Origin: Sneathiella limimaris
Lineage (GTDB): Bacteria > Pseudomonadota > Alphaproteobacteria > Sneathiellales > Sneathiellaceae
Direction: 5' to 3'
Assembly (NCBI RefSeq): GCF_012932565.1
Contig: NZ_JABBYJ010000001.1
Location: 2,418,001-2,482,000, forward strand
DNA length: 64,000 nucleotides
Positions 17,239 through 25,961 of the stretch are shown piece after piece. A program made the position numbers and the translations under genes. The notes below the pieces were generated by a model. The model worked only from the letters and a program-made list of their open reading frames with translations. It ran no database searches and was not told where the DNA came from. Position 1 is the first letter of the stretch, and each line of letters opens with the position of its first letter.

Positions 17239-17562
17239 ATGTCAGGTATTGATGATCGGGGTAAGGCTCACGAAAACAAGTTCGCGCATGACAGTGACCT
17301 TGAATTCAAGGCGGTTGCCCGTCGTAATAAATTATTAGGTGAATGGGCTGCTGGTCTGATGGGACTGGAAGGTGATGCTGTTGCGGCTTATGCCAAAGAG
17401 GTTGTGATTGCAGATCTTGAAGAAAAAGGCCACGAAGACGTGTTCCGCAAAATCCGTCAGGATTTGGATGCTAAAAACGTCGATATGTCTGATCACCGTA
17501 TTCGCCGGGAAATGGAAGATCTATTGGTAAAGGCTCGCGATCAGATTCAAAACGAATCCTGA
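17239..17562 (+). CDS. F1Fo-ATPase inhibitor zeta subunit (DUF1476)
   Basis: The 107-residue protein matches the DUF1476 family throughout (DDRGKAHENKFAHD, KAVARRNKLLGEWAA, HEDVFRKIRQDL). In Paracoccus denitrificans this protein is the zeta subunit, which blocks reverse ATP hydrolysis by F1. It is all-helical, with a basal N-terminal inhibitory segment. ATG 17239 is preceded by GAGGAA. It stands alone and ends at a terminator. Family assignment is strong; the physiological role in this organism is inferred. Confidence 0.9.
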   Translation: MSGIDDRGKAHENKFAHDSDLEFKAVARRNKLLGEWAAGLMGLEGDAVAAYAKEVVIADLEEKGHEDVFRKIRQDLDAKNVDMSDHRIRREMEDLLVKARDQIQNES

Positions 17563-17589
17563 TTATTAACTTCCTTTGAAGTTTAAGTG

Positions 17590-17620
17590 GAAGCCCGCAT
17601 TTTGCGGGCTTTTGTTTTAT
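17590..17620 (+). terminator. Terminator after the zeta subunit gene
   Basis: AGCCCGC (17592-17598) pairs with GCGGGCT (17604-17610), followed by TTTGTTTTA. It overlaps the stop codon of the convergent GNAT gene. Confidence 0.85.
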
Positions 17621-18165
17621 TTAGTGTGGTGGATCCAGTCTTTCTTTTGAAGTCGATAGAGAACGTGCTGACTGAGTGCGTGGTCTGCCGGCAGCATAGG
17701 ATGGGCAAATGTCTCTTCATTGTGAGTAAATCCCAGTCTTTCCATTAAATTTCTCGAGGGTTGGTTCTGAGCCGCCGTGAAGGAAACAATTTCCTCTTTG
17801 TTCAAGTTTTGGAATGCAAAAGCTAAAGAGGCCTTCGCAGCCTCGTAGGCAATACTTTGACCCCAAAATTCTAATGCCAGGCGCCAACCGATCTCAAAGG
17901 TTGGTTCAAATGGGAGTTCATATCCCGGTACATTTAAACCAGTGAAGCCCGCAAATTGACCTGTTTTCTTGACTTCAATTGCCCAAAACCCAAACCCATT
18001 TTCCTCTATTCGTTCTTTGATCTTGGCGGCAAGCTGATCACTTTCTTGACGAGAAAGACATGACGGAAAGTACTGCATGACTTTTGGATCTGCGCTCATT
18101 TGAGCAAAGGGTTCAAAGTCACAGTCTTGCCACTGCCGTAATATCAATCTTTCGGTTTCGACCAT
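17617..18165 (-). CDS. GNAT family N-acetyltransferase (RimJ/RimL-like)
   Basis: Acetyl-CoA-dependent acetyltransferase of 182 residues. ETERLILRQW at the start, FWAIEVKKTGQFAGFTGL, and the C-terminal RNLMERLGFTHNEETF are typical of the RimJ/RimL branch. Acceptor unknown. ATG 18165 is preferred because GAGGG lies 8 bases upstream; an in-frame TTG at 18180 lacks this. That Shine-Dalgarno begins directly where the T-run of the purB terminator ends. So unless there is a promoter inside purB, the gene is transcribed only by read-through. Confidence 0.85.
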   Translation of the reverse strand: MVETERLILRQWQDCDFEPFAQMSADPKVMQYFPSCLSRQESDQLAAKIKERIEENGFGFWAIEVKKTGQFAGFTGLNVPGYELPFEPTFEIGWRLALEFWGQSIAYEAAKASLAFAFQNLNKEEIVSFTAAQNQPSRNLMERLGFTHNEETFAHPMLPADHALSQHVLYRLQKKDWIHHTK

Positions 18166-18177
18166 AAATTCGGCCCT

Positions 18178-18210
18178 CAAAAGAAAACCCCGCCGGTTGG
18201 GCGGGGTTTA
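18178..18210 (-). terminator. Terminator after purB, abutting the GNAT ribosome-binding site
   Basis: AAACCCCGCC and GGCGGGGTTT form a ten-base stem with a five-base loop; on the minus strand it is followed by TTTTCTTTT. The next bases, GAGGG, are the likely ribosome-binding site of the downstream acetyltransferase. Confidence 0.85.
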
Positions 18211-18236
18211 AACTGCGCATCATACTGAATTTATGA

Positions 18237-19526
18237 TCAGAATACCCGCTTGAACAAAGTATCCACATGCTTGGTATGATATTCGAGGTCGAAAACGCTC
18301 TCCAGCTGTTCATCTGAAAGCGCTGCACTCACTTCTTTATCATTTTTCAGAAGTTCCAAGAAGTCAGCGCCTTCGCGCCAGACAACCATGGCGTTCCGCT
18401 GAACGAGACGGTAGGCATCTTCCCGACTAACACCCGCTTGCGTAAGGGCAAGCAGAACACGTTGAGAGTGGATTAGACCGCCCAATTTGTTCATGTTGTT
18501 CATCATGTTTTCAGGGTAAACAACAAGCTTTTCAATAACACCAGTAAGCCGCGCAAGTGCAAAATCAAGTGTAATCGTTGCGTCAGGACCAATTCCGCGT
18601 TCAACGGAGGAGTGGGAAATGTCCCGCTCATGCCAGAGCGCTACATTTTCCATTGCTGGAATTGTGGCCATCCGCACCAAACGTGCAAGACCTGTCAGGT
18701 TTTCTGTCAGCACTGGGTTTCTTTTATGTGGCATGGCAGAAGAGCCTTTTTGCCCTGGTGAGAAATATTCTTCCGCTTCTAGAACTTCAGTCCGCTGTAG
18801 GTGACGGATTTCAACAGCTACACGTTCAATTGAGCTCGCAATAACGCCAAGTGTTGCGAAGAACATCGCATGGCGATCCCGTGGGATAACCTGAGTGGAG
18901 ATGGGTTCGACTTCCAAGCCCATGGATTTAGCGACATGCTCTTCGACAAAGGGATCGATGTTGGCGAAGGTACCGACAGCTCCGGAAATTGCACAGGTTG
19001 CGATTTCTTTGCGGGCGTGTTCAAGCCGTTCCTTGTTGCGGGCGAATTCCGCATAGGCTTGTGCCATTTTGAGGCCAAATGTCACAGGTTCTGCATGAAT
19101 ACCGTGGGACCGGCCAACACAGACGTCCATTTTGTGGGCCAACGCTTTCGCTTTGATAACTTCCAGAAGCTTATCCATATCTTCAAGGAGGATATCTGCC
19201 GCTTTCGTGAGCTGTACGTTCAGGCAGGTGTCCAAAACATCCGATGAGGTCATTCCTTGATGTACAAACCGCGCTTCGTCACCAACATACTCTTGAAGAT
19301 TGGTTAGAAAAGCGATCACGTCATGTTTGGTTTCCCGTTCAATCTCATCAATGCGATCAATATCAAAGTTGCCACGCTCCCAAACGGCTTTTGCGGCTTC
19401 TTTTGGAATAACCCCCAATTTAGCCTGAGCGTCACAGGCGTGGGCTTCAATTTCAAACCAGATCTGGAATTTGGATTTAGGCTCCCAGATGGCTGTCATA
19501 TCGGGGCGTGAATAACGGGGTATCAT
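18237..19526 (-). CDS. purB: Adenylosuccinate lyase
   Basis: Cleaves SAICAR to AICAR and adenylosuccinate to AMP plus fumarate, so it serves two steps of purine synthesis. The 429-residue protein has the fumarase/aspartase-superfamily signature SSAMPHKRNP, the TSSDVLDTCLNVQL and GRSHGIHAEP regions with catalytic His, and full family length. It is separated from the other pur genes by the GNAT and zeta genes. A perfect TATAAT on the minus strand at 19692-19697 is a possible promoter element. Confidence 0.97.
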   Translation of the reverse strand: MIPRYSRPDMTAIWEPKSKFQIWFEIEAHACDAQAKLGVIPKEAAKAVWERGNFDIDRIDEIERETKHDVIAFLTNLQEYVGDEARFVHQGMTSSDVLDTCLNVQLTKAADILLEDMDKLLEVIKAKALAHKMDVCVGRSHGIHAEPVTFGLKMAQAYAEFARNKERLEHARKEIATCAISGAVGTFANIDPFVEEHVAKSMGLEVEPISTQVIPRDRHAMFFATLGVIASSIERVAVEIRHLQRTEVLEAEEYFSPGQKGSSAMPHKRNPVLTENLTGLARLVRMATIPAMENVALWHERDISHSSVERGIGPDATITLDFALARLTGVIEKLVVYPENMMNNMNKLGGLIHSQRVLLALTQAGVSREDAYRLVQRNAMVVWREGADFLELLKNDKEVSAALSDEQLESVFDLEYHTKHVDTLFKRVF

Positions 19527-19691
19527 TGGTCGTCACCTTATGTTTAACTTCGAAAACCGCCTGTGCGAAACACTGACCTTTCGCATATAGAACTGCAGGG
19601 GTTCTCTAACAGAGCCTGAGAAAAACCACAACTGCATTATCCTGAACGGCAGGTTTCTGCGCCAAAACCAAAATAATACAACTTTAATTAC

Positions 19692-19720
19692 ATTATATGG
19701 TGTTTTACATTCTCGCTAAA
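19692..19720 (-). promoter_or_regulatory. Candidate promoter for purB
   Basis: On the minus strand, TTTAGC (19715-19720), 17 bases, TATAAT (19692-19697). The -10 is perfect and the -35 weak. It predicts a leader of about 160 nt. It also lies just upstream of the divergent TetR gene, so it could be that regulator's target. Confidence 0.35.
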
Positions 19721-19770
19721 CTAGGTATCTTCTCAAGCAGAGGATAATTTTTGTCTAAGCATGAGTAAGT

Positions 19771-20322
19771 ATGAACACTGAAACGGACCAAGAGATTTTA
19801 GAGGCGACCATATTTGTTTTTGCGAACAAGTTGGATGGAACTTTGGATGATGTTGCAAAGAAAGCGGGTGTTTCGAGGGTTACCATTAATCGACGTTTTG
19901 GCAAAAAAACAGACCTTCTGATTTCAGCACAGAAATTTAGCATTCGCCAGTTCAACAGTGTTTTGCGAAAAGCTCGGTCATCAAAACAGAACTCCATGGA
20001 CAAACTTTTGTTCGTTTTGACTGAATATTACCGTCTCAGGCATCATCATCTGTTTTTAATGAGAACTTTGGTGGATGAAGAAGACAAAAACAGAAAGAAT
20101 TTTGCCCGGCAGCTTGAAGTAATTGAGCAGTTGGTAAAGAACGCTCAAGCAAGGGGGTACATTCGGCAGGAGCTTCCGCCAGCATGGGTTGCTGCCTTTA
20201 TGGATTTTCTGGTGATAACCGCAAATAGTACAAGATATCGGGGAATTGTTGCCGAGAGAGATCTGCGTGATCATATCTGGAATACGTTTAAATATGGCGT
20301 CGCGCCAACTCGCACCATTTAA
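19771..20322 (+). CDS. TetR family transcriptional regulator
   Basis: 183 residues with an N-terminal TetR helix-turn-helix (about 8-50: DDVAKKAGVSRVTINRRFGKKTDLL) and a helical C-terminal ligand/dimer domain with no recognisable ligand signature. It is divergent from purB and convergent with radC, with only 8 bp between the two stops. The start has a weak ribosome-binding site; an overlapping ATG at 19761 is out of frame. TetR proteins often act on their own intergenic region, so the purB/TetR gap is the first place to look for an operator (inference). Confidence 0.85.
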   Translation: MNTETDQEILEATIFVFANKLDGTLDDVAKKAGVSRVTINRRFGKKTDLLISAQKFSIRQFNSVLRKARSSKQNSMDKLLFVLTEYYRLRHHHLFLMRTLVDEEDKNRKNFARQLEVIEQLVKNAQARGYIRQELPPAWVAAFMDFLVITANSTRYRGIVAERDLRDHIWNTFKYGVAPTRTI

Positions 20323-20330
20323 GAAGCTTT

Positions 20331-21155
20331 CTAGAGAAGTCCCATTGACTTCATACTGCTATATTCGTTTGCACTGACAATCAGATGATCGTGAATAGTG
20401 ATTTGCAAAGCTTCTGCTGCCTTGACGATTTCTTCAGTGATTTGAATATCTGAGCGGGAAGGAGAGGTGTCTCCTGATGGGTGGTTATGCACTAATATGA
20501 GAGATGTAGCCCCAAGTTCCAAAGCGCGTTTGATCACTTCGCGGGGGTAAACGGCTGCTTGATTGATGGTTCCTGTTTGTTGGACTTCGTCTGCGATCAG
20601 GAAATGTCGATTGTTCAGAAATAATATCCTGAAATGTTCAATTTCTTTTCGCCCCATCGTTCCTTGGCAATATTCCAGCAAAGCCTGCCAGGAGCCAATG
20701 ATGTTTCGATTTTCTACGCGGCTGCGAAGGATCTTTTCGCCCAATTTCTCTGCAACTTTGATTATAGCAACAGATGTATCCCCAACCCCGTTTATTTTTT
20801 TTAGTTTTTCTGGGCTGGCGGTAAGCACACCACCCAGATCCTTAAACTCGTGGATCAGGCGTTTTGCAAGGGGCTTTGTATCTCCCCGCGGGTAAGCGCT
20901 GAACAAGAGGAATTCAAGAAGTTCATAGTCGGCGAGGGCTTCAGCCCCGCTATTCAGAACTTTTTTTCTCAGCCTTTCCCGATGACCTTCTTTGTGGTTT
21001 TTGGAATCAGCTGAATCCTCAACGGCGAAGGATTGCTCTGTTTCATCGGGAAAATTAAATAATATTTCTTTCGAAGGGGAGATCGGTGTCTCTTCAATTC
21101 CTGTGTCTGGAATTTTTGATGGAGAGACTGGGTATTGCCGATCTTCAGATGTCAT
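20331..21155 (-). CDS. radC: RadC family protein (JAB/MPN domain)
   Basis: 274 residues. The N-terminal part carries a UPF0758 helix-hairpin-helix region (GVLTASPEKLKKINGVGD). The C-terminal JAB domain has the metal motif VHNHPSGDTSPSRSD, with a Glu upstream. RadC was linked to repair, but its direct biochemical function is unclear, so read 'DNA repair' with care. It overlaps the 3' end of map by 11 bp, so translation is likely coupled. The first 60 residues are a low-similarity, acidic tail. Confidence 0.92.
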   Translation of the reverse strand: MTSEDRQYPVSPSKIPDTGIEETPISPSKEILFNFPDETEQSFAVEDSADSKNHKEGHRERLRKKVLNSGAEALADYELLEFLLFSAYPRGDTKPLAKRLIHEFKDLGGVLTASPEKLKKINGVGDTSVAIIKVAEKLGEKILRSRVENRNIIGSWQALLEYCQGTMGRKEIEHFRILFLNNRHFLIADEVQQTGTINQAAVYPREVIKRALELGATSLILVHNHPSGDTSPSRSDIQITEEIVKAAEALQITIHDHLIVSANEYSSMKSMGLL

Positions 21156-21969
21156 ATGGGGGACAGTTTAACCCTTTTGGTGAAAGTGTAAATATCTCAT
21201 ATCCAGTTTCGGTCACGCCAAGTGAATGTTCGAACTGAGCGGAGAGGGACCGATCTTTTGTTACGGCAGTCCATCCATCCTCCAGAACTTTAACTTGCCA
21301 TTTACCCAAATTAATCATGGGTTCAATAGTGAAAATCATTCCAGGGCGCAGTTCCACGCCTTCACCCGGCCGTCCATAATGGACAATGTTGGGGACATCA
21401 TGGAAAACTTGTCCAAGCCCATGACCACAAAAATCCCGAACAACAGAGCAACGATTTTTTTCTGCATATTGTTGAATGGCAAAACCGATATCACCAGTCG
21501 TAGCACCGGGTTTCACAACCTCAATGCCACGCATCAGGCATTCATAGGTAACGTCAATAAGCCGCTTGGCCTTGATGCTGGGTTTGCCCGCGACAAACAT
21601 ACGGCTTGTATCCCCATGCCAGCCATCGAGGGTCGGCGTGACATCAATATTGACGATGTCCCCATTTTGCAATTTTTTGGGTCCGGGAATACCGTGACAA
21701 ACAACATGATTGATCGAGGTGCATACAGATTTTGGAAACCCTCTATATCCAAGCGGAGCGCATTTGCCGCCGCGTTCAGTAATAAAATCATGGCAAAGAG
21801 TGTTGATCTCATCTGTTGTGATGCCTGGAACAATATGCTCTGCAATCATATCCAGGGTCTCAGCTGCCAGTTGACCAGCTTTGCGCATACCTTCAAAGCC
21901 TTCTTCACCATGAAGTTTGATGACGCCTGTGTTTTCAACAGGGGTTTCGCTGCTGGCTTTGTATTTCAT
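21145..21969 (-). CDS. map: Type I methionine aminopeptidase
   Basis: Removes the initiator Met from new proteins. The five metal ligands are visible in order: two Asp in NIDVTPTLDGWHGDTSR, His in GHGLGQVFHD, Glu in FTIEPMI, and Glu in SAQFEHSLG. The 274-residue length is normal for alphaproteobacteria, with a short N-terminal extension. It sits between sfsA (49 bp) and radC (overlap) on the same strand, a conserved trio. Confidence 0.95.
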   Translation of the reverse strand: MKYKASSETPVENTGVIKLHGEEGFEGMRKAGQLAAETLDMIAEHIVPGITTDEINTLCHDFITERGGKCAPLGYRGFPKSVCTSINHVVCHGIPGPKKLQNGDIVNIDVTPTLDGWHGDTSRMFVAGKPSIKAKRLIDVTYECLMRGIEVVKPGATTGDIGFAIQQYAEKNRCSVVRDFCGHGLGQVFHDVPNIVHYGRPGEGVELRPGMIFTIEPMINLGKWQVKVLEDGWTAVTKDRSLSAQFEHSLGVTETGYEIFTLSPKGLNCPPYDI

Positions 21970-22018
21970 TTCTATACTGTGTCCTCAAATACCAAATGGT
22001 TTCTCTTGGCTGCTCTGA

Positions 22019-22720
22019 TCAAAGGGCCAAGGGAACCGGTTTGTTTATCTCGATCGCATCTGCAGATAACTTGCAATCATAGCATAAGACTTCAACACCA
22101 TGTTTGCGTGCCTTCTTTAAGGCATCGGCATATGCCAGGTCAATATCTGCCGCTATCTTAAATTGGGAACTGTCATCCCTCTGAACAAGGTAAAACATGA
22201 CGGCCCGATGCCCGGCTTCGACCATATCGATAAGTTCGAGTAGGTGTTTTGTCCCTCTAGCTGTCACAGCATCCGGAAACTCCGCGACGCCTTTTTCGCG
22301 TAACAAAGTCACATTTTTGACTTCGACATAGCAGTCTGGTTGATCTTCAGCTTGTAATAACACATCAATTCGGGAATTTTTGCCGTACTTAACTTCGTTA
22401 CGAATGTTAGTGTATCCCGCTAGTTCCGGAACCAAACCTTCTGAAATGGCCTCCGTTACAATCTTATTGGGGTGGGACGTGTTAATTCCAACCATAGCTG
22501 TTCCGGTGTTGACCAACTCCCAGGTATATTTAAGTTTTCGGTTGGGGTTGTTTGCTGGGGAGACCCAAACTTTATAACCAGGTTCCTTTAAGCCCATCAT
22601 GGATCCGGAGTTTGCGCAATGAGCGGTAATAATGTCGCCATTATCAAGCTCGATATCAGATAGAAACCGCTTATAGCGTTTGATAAGGGTGCCTTTAATT
22701 AGGGGGCTTGGGAATTTCAT
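22019..22720 (-). CDS. sfsA: SfsA, sugar fermentation stimulation protein
   Basis: 233 residues from the ATG at 22720, beginning MKFPSPLIKGTLIKRYKRF, which is the usual family start. A longer frame reaches 22882, but its first 54 residues are unlike the family and overlap the divergent CinA-type gene. Motifs include CANSGSMMGL, the nuclease-like YVEVKNVTL (conserved Glu and Lys) and FPDAVTARGTKHL. The domain resembles restriction-endonuclease-like nucleases and binds DNA in E. coli; the true role is unsettled. It is first in the sfsA-map-radC group. Confidence 0.93.
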   Translation of the reverse strand: MKFPSPLIKGTLIKRYKRFLSDIELDNGDIITAHCANSGSMMGLKEPGYKVWVSPANNPNRKLKYTWELVNTGTAMVGINTSHPNKIVTEAISEGLVPELAGYTNIRNEVKYGKNSRIDVLLQAEDQPDCYVEVKNVTLLREKGVAEFPDAVTARGTKHLLELIDMVEAGHRAVMFYLVQRDDSSQFKIAADIDLAYADALKKARKHGVEVLCYDCKLSADAIEINKPVPLAL

Positions 22721-22836
22721 AAATTCGAACTGACTTATTCTTTGACTGTAGGTGATAGTTGACAGCATAGTATCTAAAGCTATGTGATAAGCGCTATCAT
22801 CTTTGTCACAATAATAACAAGACAGGTAATTCGCAA

Positions 22837-23610
22837 ATGTCATCTGAAAGTGAGAGTTCCCGTAAAATTGTAACGGCTGCAATGCTGGTTATCGGCGATG
22901 AAATCCTCTCAGGCAGGACGCAGGATAAGAATGTGGCCCATGTAGCGACACATATCGGTGAGATAGGCATTCAGATGAAAGAGGTGCGTGTCATCCCTGA
23001 TGTCGAGGATGAGATTGTCGATGCTCTTAATCATTGCCGTGAAAAATACGATTATGTGTTCACCAGCGGAGGTATTGGTCCCACACATGATGATATTACT
23101 GCAGATTCCGTTGCTAAGGCATTTGGTGTAGAAATTGATTACCATCCTGAAGCCATGGACATCCTGACGCGTCATTATCAGACATCAGGGATTGAATTTA
23201 ACGAGGCTCGCAAGCGAATGGCCCGAATTCCGTTTGGGGGAGAATTGATCGACAATCCTGTTAGCAAGGCCCCCGGTTTCAGAATAGAAAATGTTTTCGT
23301 CTTGGCTGGCGTTCCCATGATCCTGCAGGCCATGATGGAAAGTGTTTTGCCGCAGTTGAGTGGCGGTGCGAAAATGCTCAGTAAATCGATTGGCGCCCAT
23401 TTGCCGGAAGGTAAGGTCGCTGAGCAACTGGGGGCGTTGCAAAAGCGCTATCCTGAAGTCTCTATGGGATCTTATCCCTATTTTAAGCATGGGAACGTGG
23501 GAACAAACCTCGTTCTTCGGTCAGTCAATGAGGGTGACTTGGAAGACGCTTATCAAGAGCTGCAAAAGATCCTAACAGAGCTGGGAGCCGAATTCGATCT
23601 TCCAGAATAG
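22837..23610 (+). CDS. CinA-type molybdopterin-binding (MoCF) domain protein
   Basis: 257-residue stand-alone MoCF domain of the CinA N-terminal type: AAMLVIGDEILSGRTQDKN at the start, FTSGGIGPTHDDITADSVAKA, then APGFRIENVFVLAGVPMIL. In full CinA a C-terminal PncC-like nicotinamide-nucleotide amidase domain follows; it is absent here, so amidase activity is not expected. The MoCF part of CinA acts as an ADP-ribose pyrophosphatase in some species. It is divergent from sfsA and 11 bp upstream of an acyl-CoA ligase gene, so the two are probably cotranscribed. Confidence 0.88.
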   Translation: MSSESESSRKIVTAAMLVIGDEILSGRTQDKNVAHVATHIGEIGIQMKEVRVIPDVEDEIVDALNHCREKYDYVFTSGGIGPTHDDITADSVAKAFGVEIDYHPEAMDILTRHYQTSGIEFNEARKRMARIPFGGELIDNPVSKAPGFRIENVFVLAGVPMILQAMMESVLPQLSGGAKMLSKSIGAHLPEGKVAEQLGALQKRYPEVSMGSYPYFKHGNVGTNLVLRSVNEGDLEDAYQELQKILTELGAEFDLPE

Positions 23611-23621
23611 GGGAGCAAATA

Positions 23622-25229
23622 ATGATAAAAACAATCCCGGAACTTTTAAACCAAACACAAAAAAACCGGGGTCAGGGAATTGCTATTGTAGACCGAACAA
23701 ACTCCGTTAGTTATACGGAATTTGAAGAACGTGTGCATAGACTTGCATGTGGGTTGAAGGCGCAAGGACTTAAAAAAGGAGATTTGGTCGGGATATGGCT
23801 TCCCAACATAACTGCCTATCTTGAATTCTTTTGTGCTTGTGGATATCTCGGCGTAACTGTTGTATCGGTGAACACTAAGTTTAAATCCTTCGAAATGTCG
23901 GATATCGTTTCCCGGTCTAACTGTAAGATGCTGATTTTATGGCCGGATTTCAAAAATATTCCATTTCTTGATATTCTCTCGGAAATTCCCGATGGAGAAC
24001 TACAAGGCCTAGAAAGTGTCGTTTTTTATACCGAAGGTGAGCCCTTTCCATCCGAAATCCCATCCTGTATTTCTGATAAACGGATTATAAGTTACAGAGA
24101 TTTGGTTGATACCGAGCCAACGGAGCTGCCAGCGGTAGCAGAAGATGATGGGCTGGTCATTTTCACGACAAGCGGAACCACTGGTAAACCAAAATTCGTT
24201 TTTCATCATCACCATAGCATTGTTCAGCATGCCTATGACGTGGCGTCCAACTTTGAGTTTGATAAGCGCGCCTGTCGACTGCTCCAGGTCAATCCACTAT
24301 GCGGAACCTTTGGACTTACTCAGGCTTTGGCAGGTCTTTCAAGCGGCGCAACCGTCTATTGCGTGGCGGTCTTTAATGGAGGTGAAGCGGCCCGGATCAT
24401 GACAGAGGAGAAAATCACAGATGTTTTTGGCTCTGATGACATGTTCTCCATGATGCTGGCAAATACTGAAGGGTCTAATCCATTTCCGGACCTGCAATAT
24501 GCTGGCTTTGCAGCTTTCAATCCGGCTCTAACGCAACTTGTAGCTGACGCAGACAAAAAGAATGTCAAACTTGTTGGGCTATGGGGCATGAGTGAAGTGC
24601 AAGCATTTGTTGCTCATCAGGATCCTAAAGCGCCAATTGAGGAGCGGCGTCTTGGTGGGGGCAAGCTCATGTCTGATGCCGCGGAAATTCGAATAACCGA
24701 CCCAGAAACCGGAAATAGACTTCCCATCGGCGAAAAGGGGGAACTTGAAATCCGTTGTCCAAGTCAAATGGCTGGATATCTTGGAAACCCAGAAGCGACA
24801 AAAAAAACAATTACCTCTGATGGCTTCATTAGAACCGGTGATTTGGCGATTCAAACGGATGACCGGCATTTTACGTTTCTATCGCGGATGGGAGATGTTT
24901 TGCGTCTCGGTGGCTATTTGACAGATCCTGTCGAAATAGAAAGCTGTTTGAAAGATCATCCGTCTGTTGAAAAGGCTCAAGTTGTGGGTGTTGAAAGTGA
25001 CAAGGGGGCTCGCGCATTTGCTTTTGTCATTTTGAAGCAAGGGGCCCTATGGCAGGAGGAAGAAGTCTCGGCCTTTTGTAAGTCCAGGCTCGCAGGCTAT
25101 AAAGTTCCTGCTGGATTTGAAGTGTTAGAGGCTTTTCCAACAACTTTGAGTGCTAACGGAGAAAAAGTGCAACGAAGTAAATTGCGTGAACAAGCTCAGA
25201 ATCTATGGTCTCAAAAGGGTGCTAACTGA
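23622..25229 (+). CDS. AMP-forming acyl-CoA synthetase/ligase
   Basis: ANL-superfamily enzyme (535 residues) that activates a carboxylic acid through an acyl-adenylate and then makes the CoA thioester. The P-loop is FTTSGTTGKPKFVFHHH, followed by WGMSEVQAF (A5 region), RTGDLAIQTDDRHFTFLSR and the hinge. The catalytic C-terminal Lys is probably in SANGEKVQRSKL. GGGGAG lies 7 bases before the ATG. It begins 11 bp after the CinA-type gene. The acid cannot be named; the overall layout resembles medium/long-chain fatty acid ligases. Confidence 0.87.
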   Translation: MIKTIPELLNQTQKNRGQGIAIVDRTNSVSYTEFEERVHRLACGLKAQGLKKGDLVGIWLPNITAYLEFFCACGYLGVTVVSVNTKFKSFEMSDIVSRSNCKMLILWPDFKNIPFLDILSEIPDGELQGLESVVFYTEGEPFPSEIPSCISDKRIISYRDLVDTEPTELPAVAEDDGLVIFTTSGTTGKPKFVFHHHHSIVQHAYDVASNFEFDKRACRLLQVNPLCGTFGLTQALAGLSSGATVYCVAVFNGGEAARIMTEEKITDVFGSDDMFSMMLANTEGSNPFPDLQYAGFAAFNPALTQLVADADKKNVKLVGLWGMSEVQAFVAHQDPKAPIEERRLGGGKLMSDAAEIRITDPETGNRLPIGEKGELEIRCPSQMAGYLGNPEATKKTITSDGFIRTGDLAIQTDDRHFTFLSRMGDVLRLGGYLTDPVEIESCLKDHPSVEKAQVVGVESDKGARAFAFVILKQGALWQEEEVSAFCKSRLAGYKVPAGFEVLEAFPTTLSANGEKVQRSKLREQAQNLWSQKGAN

Positions 25230-25306
25230 CTTAATAGAAGAAAAATGCACTTCAGGTTGATTTCCTCTTGTGTCCTTGAGTGACTGTTATTAGGTTATGC
25301 AGCGCT

Positions 25307-25393
25307 GCCCTCATGGTGAAATTGGTAAACACAGTAGACTTAAAATCTGCCGCCCGTAAGGGCTTCCCGGTTCAAGTCCGGGTGAGGGCACCA
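25307..25393 (+). tRNA. tRNA-Leu (anticodon UAA)
   Basis: 87 bases including encoded CCA. The acceptor stem pairs GCCCTCA with TGAGGGC. The anticodon loop is CTTAAAA, with anticodon TAA. A class II long variable arm (GCCGCCCGTAAGGGCTTCC) and the T arm GGTTCAAGTCC are present. Confidence 0.95.
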
Positions 25394-25437
25394 TCCTTAC
25401 AATTTTCTGCTGAAATATTTATCCAAGGTGAGATTGC

Positions 25438-25899
25438 CTAGTATGGCGTTCCATCTTTTTTAGCGGCTAAAAATTTTCCATCCTTCTCTATCCACTGAAA
25501 ATCATCGTCTGGGTAAATGGCTTTGTCTCCGGGTACCCTAGAGCCTACGACTATAAACGAGGCGCTTTTGTTCGTCTCATTCAGGAGATGATGGGCATCT
25601 GTAACATTTGCTTTGAAGCCGACACACATTCCAGTGGTCATTTGAGTTTTACCTGAGTTTGTAACGAGCGTGAGTTCGCCTTTCAGTACATAAACGAACT
25701 CATCCGATTGTGTATGCCAGTGCCGAAGCGATGATTTTCCTCCTGGATGAATGACTTCAAGATTCACCCCAAATTGTGAAAGGCCAAACTGATCACTAAG
25801 CCCACGCCATTCGGCTTTTCCCAGGGAACTTTTAAATGGTTCAGGAAGATGATTTTCGGTTTCTCCCTTTATGCTCATGCTATGAATTGGAAATGTCAT
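25438..25899 (-). CDS. Cupin-domain protein
   Basis: 153-residue single cupin. The metal motif HWHTQSDEFVYVLKGELTLV shows His-x-His and Glu; the second motif has the conserved PGD (VPGDKAIYPDD) and an earlier His pair (AHHLLNET). Such proteins are dioxygenases, isomerases or simple sensors; nothing here narrows it. The start is uncertain, with a second Met at residue 8 (MSIKGETEN). It lies convergent with tRNA-Leu and downstream of the membrane protein gene on the same strand. Confidence 0.75.
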   Translation of the reverse strand: MTFPIHSMSIKGETENHLPEPFKSSLGKAEWRGLSDQFGLSQFGVNLEVIHPGGKSSLRHWHTQSDEFVYVLKGELTLVTNSGKTQMTTGMCVGFKANVTDAHHLLNETNKSASFIVVGSRVPGDKAIYPDDDFQWIEKDGKFLAAKKDGTPY

Positions 25900-25961
25900 T
25901 TAGGTCTCGCCCCATTTGATGAAATTGGATCTTCAAAGATGAAGAGAGCTTAAGATGTGGT

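Noticed and set aside
21226-22161. 311-residue plus-strand frame across map and sfsA
   Set aside because: Antisense to two well-supported genes, no family features and no good ribosome-binding site; a by-product of codon use.
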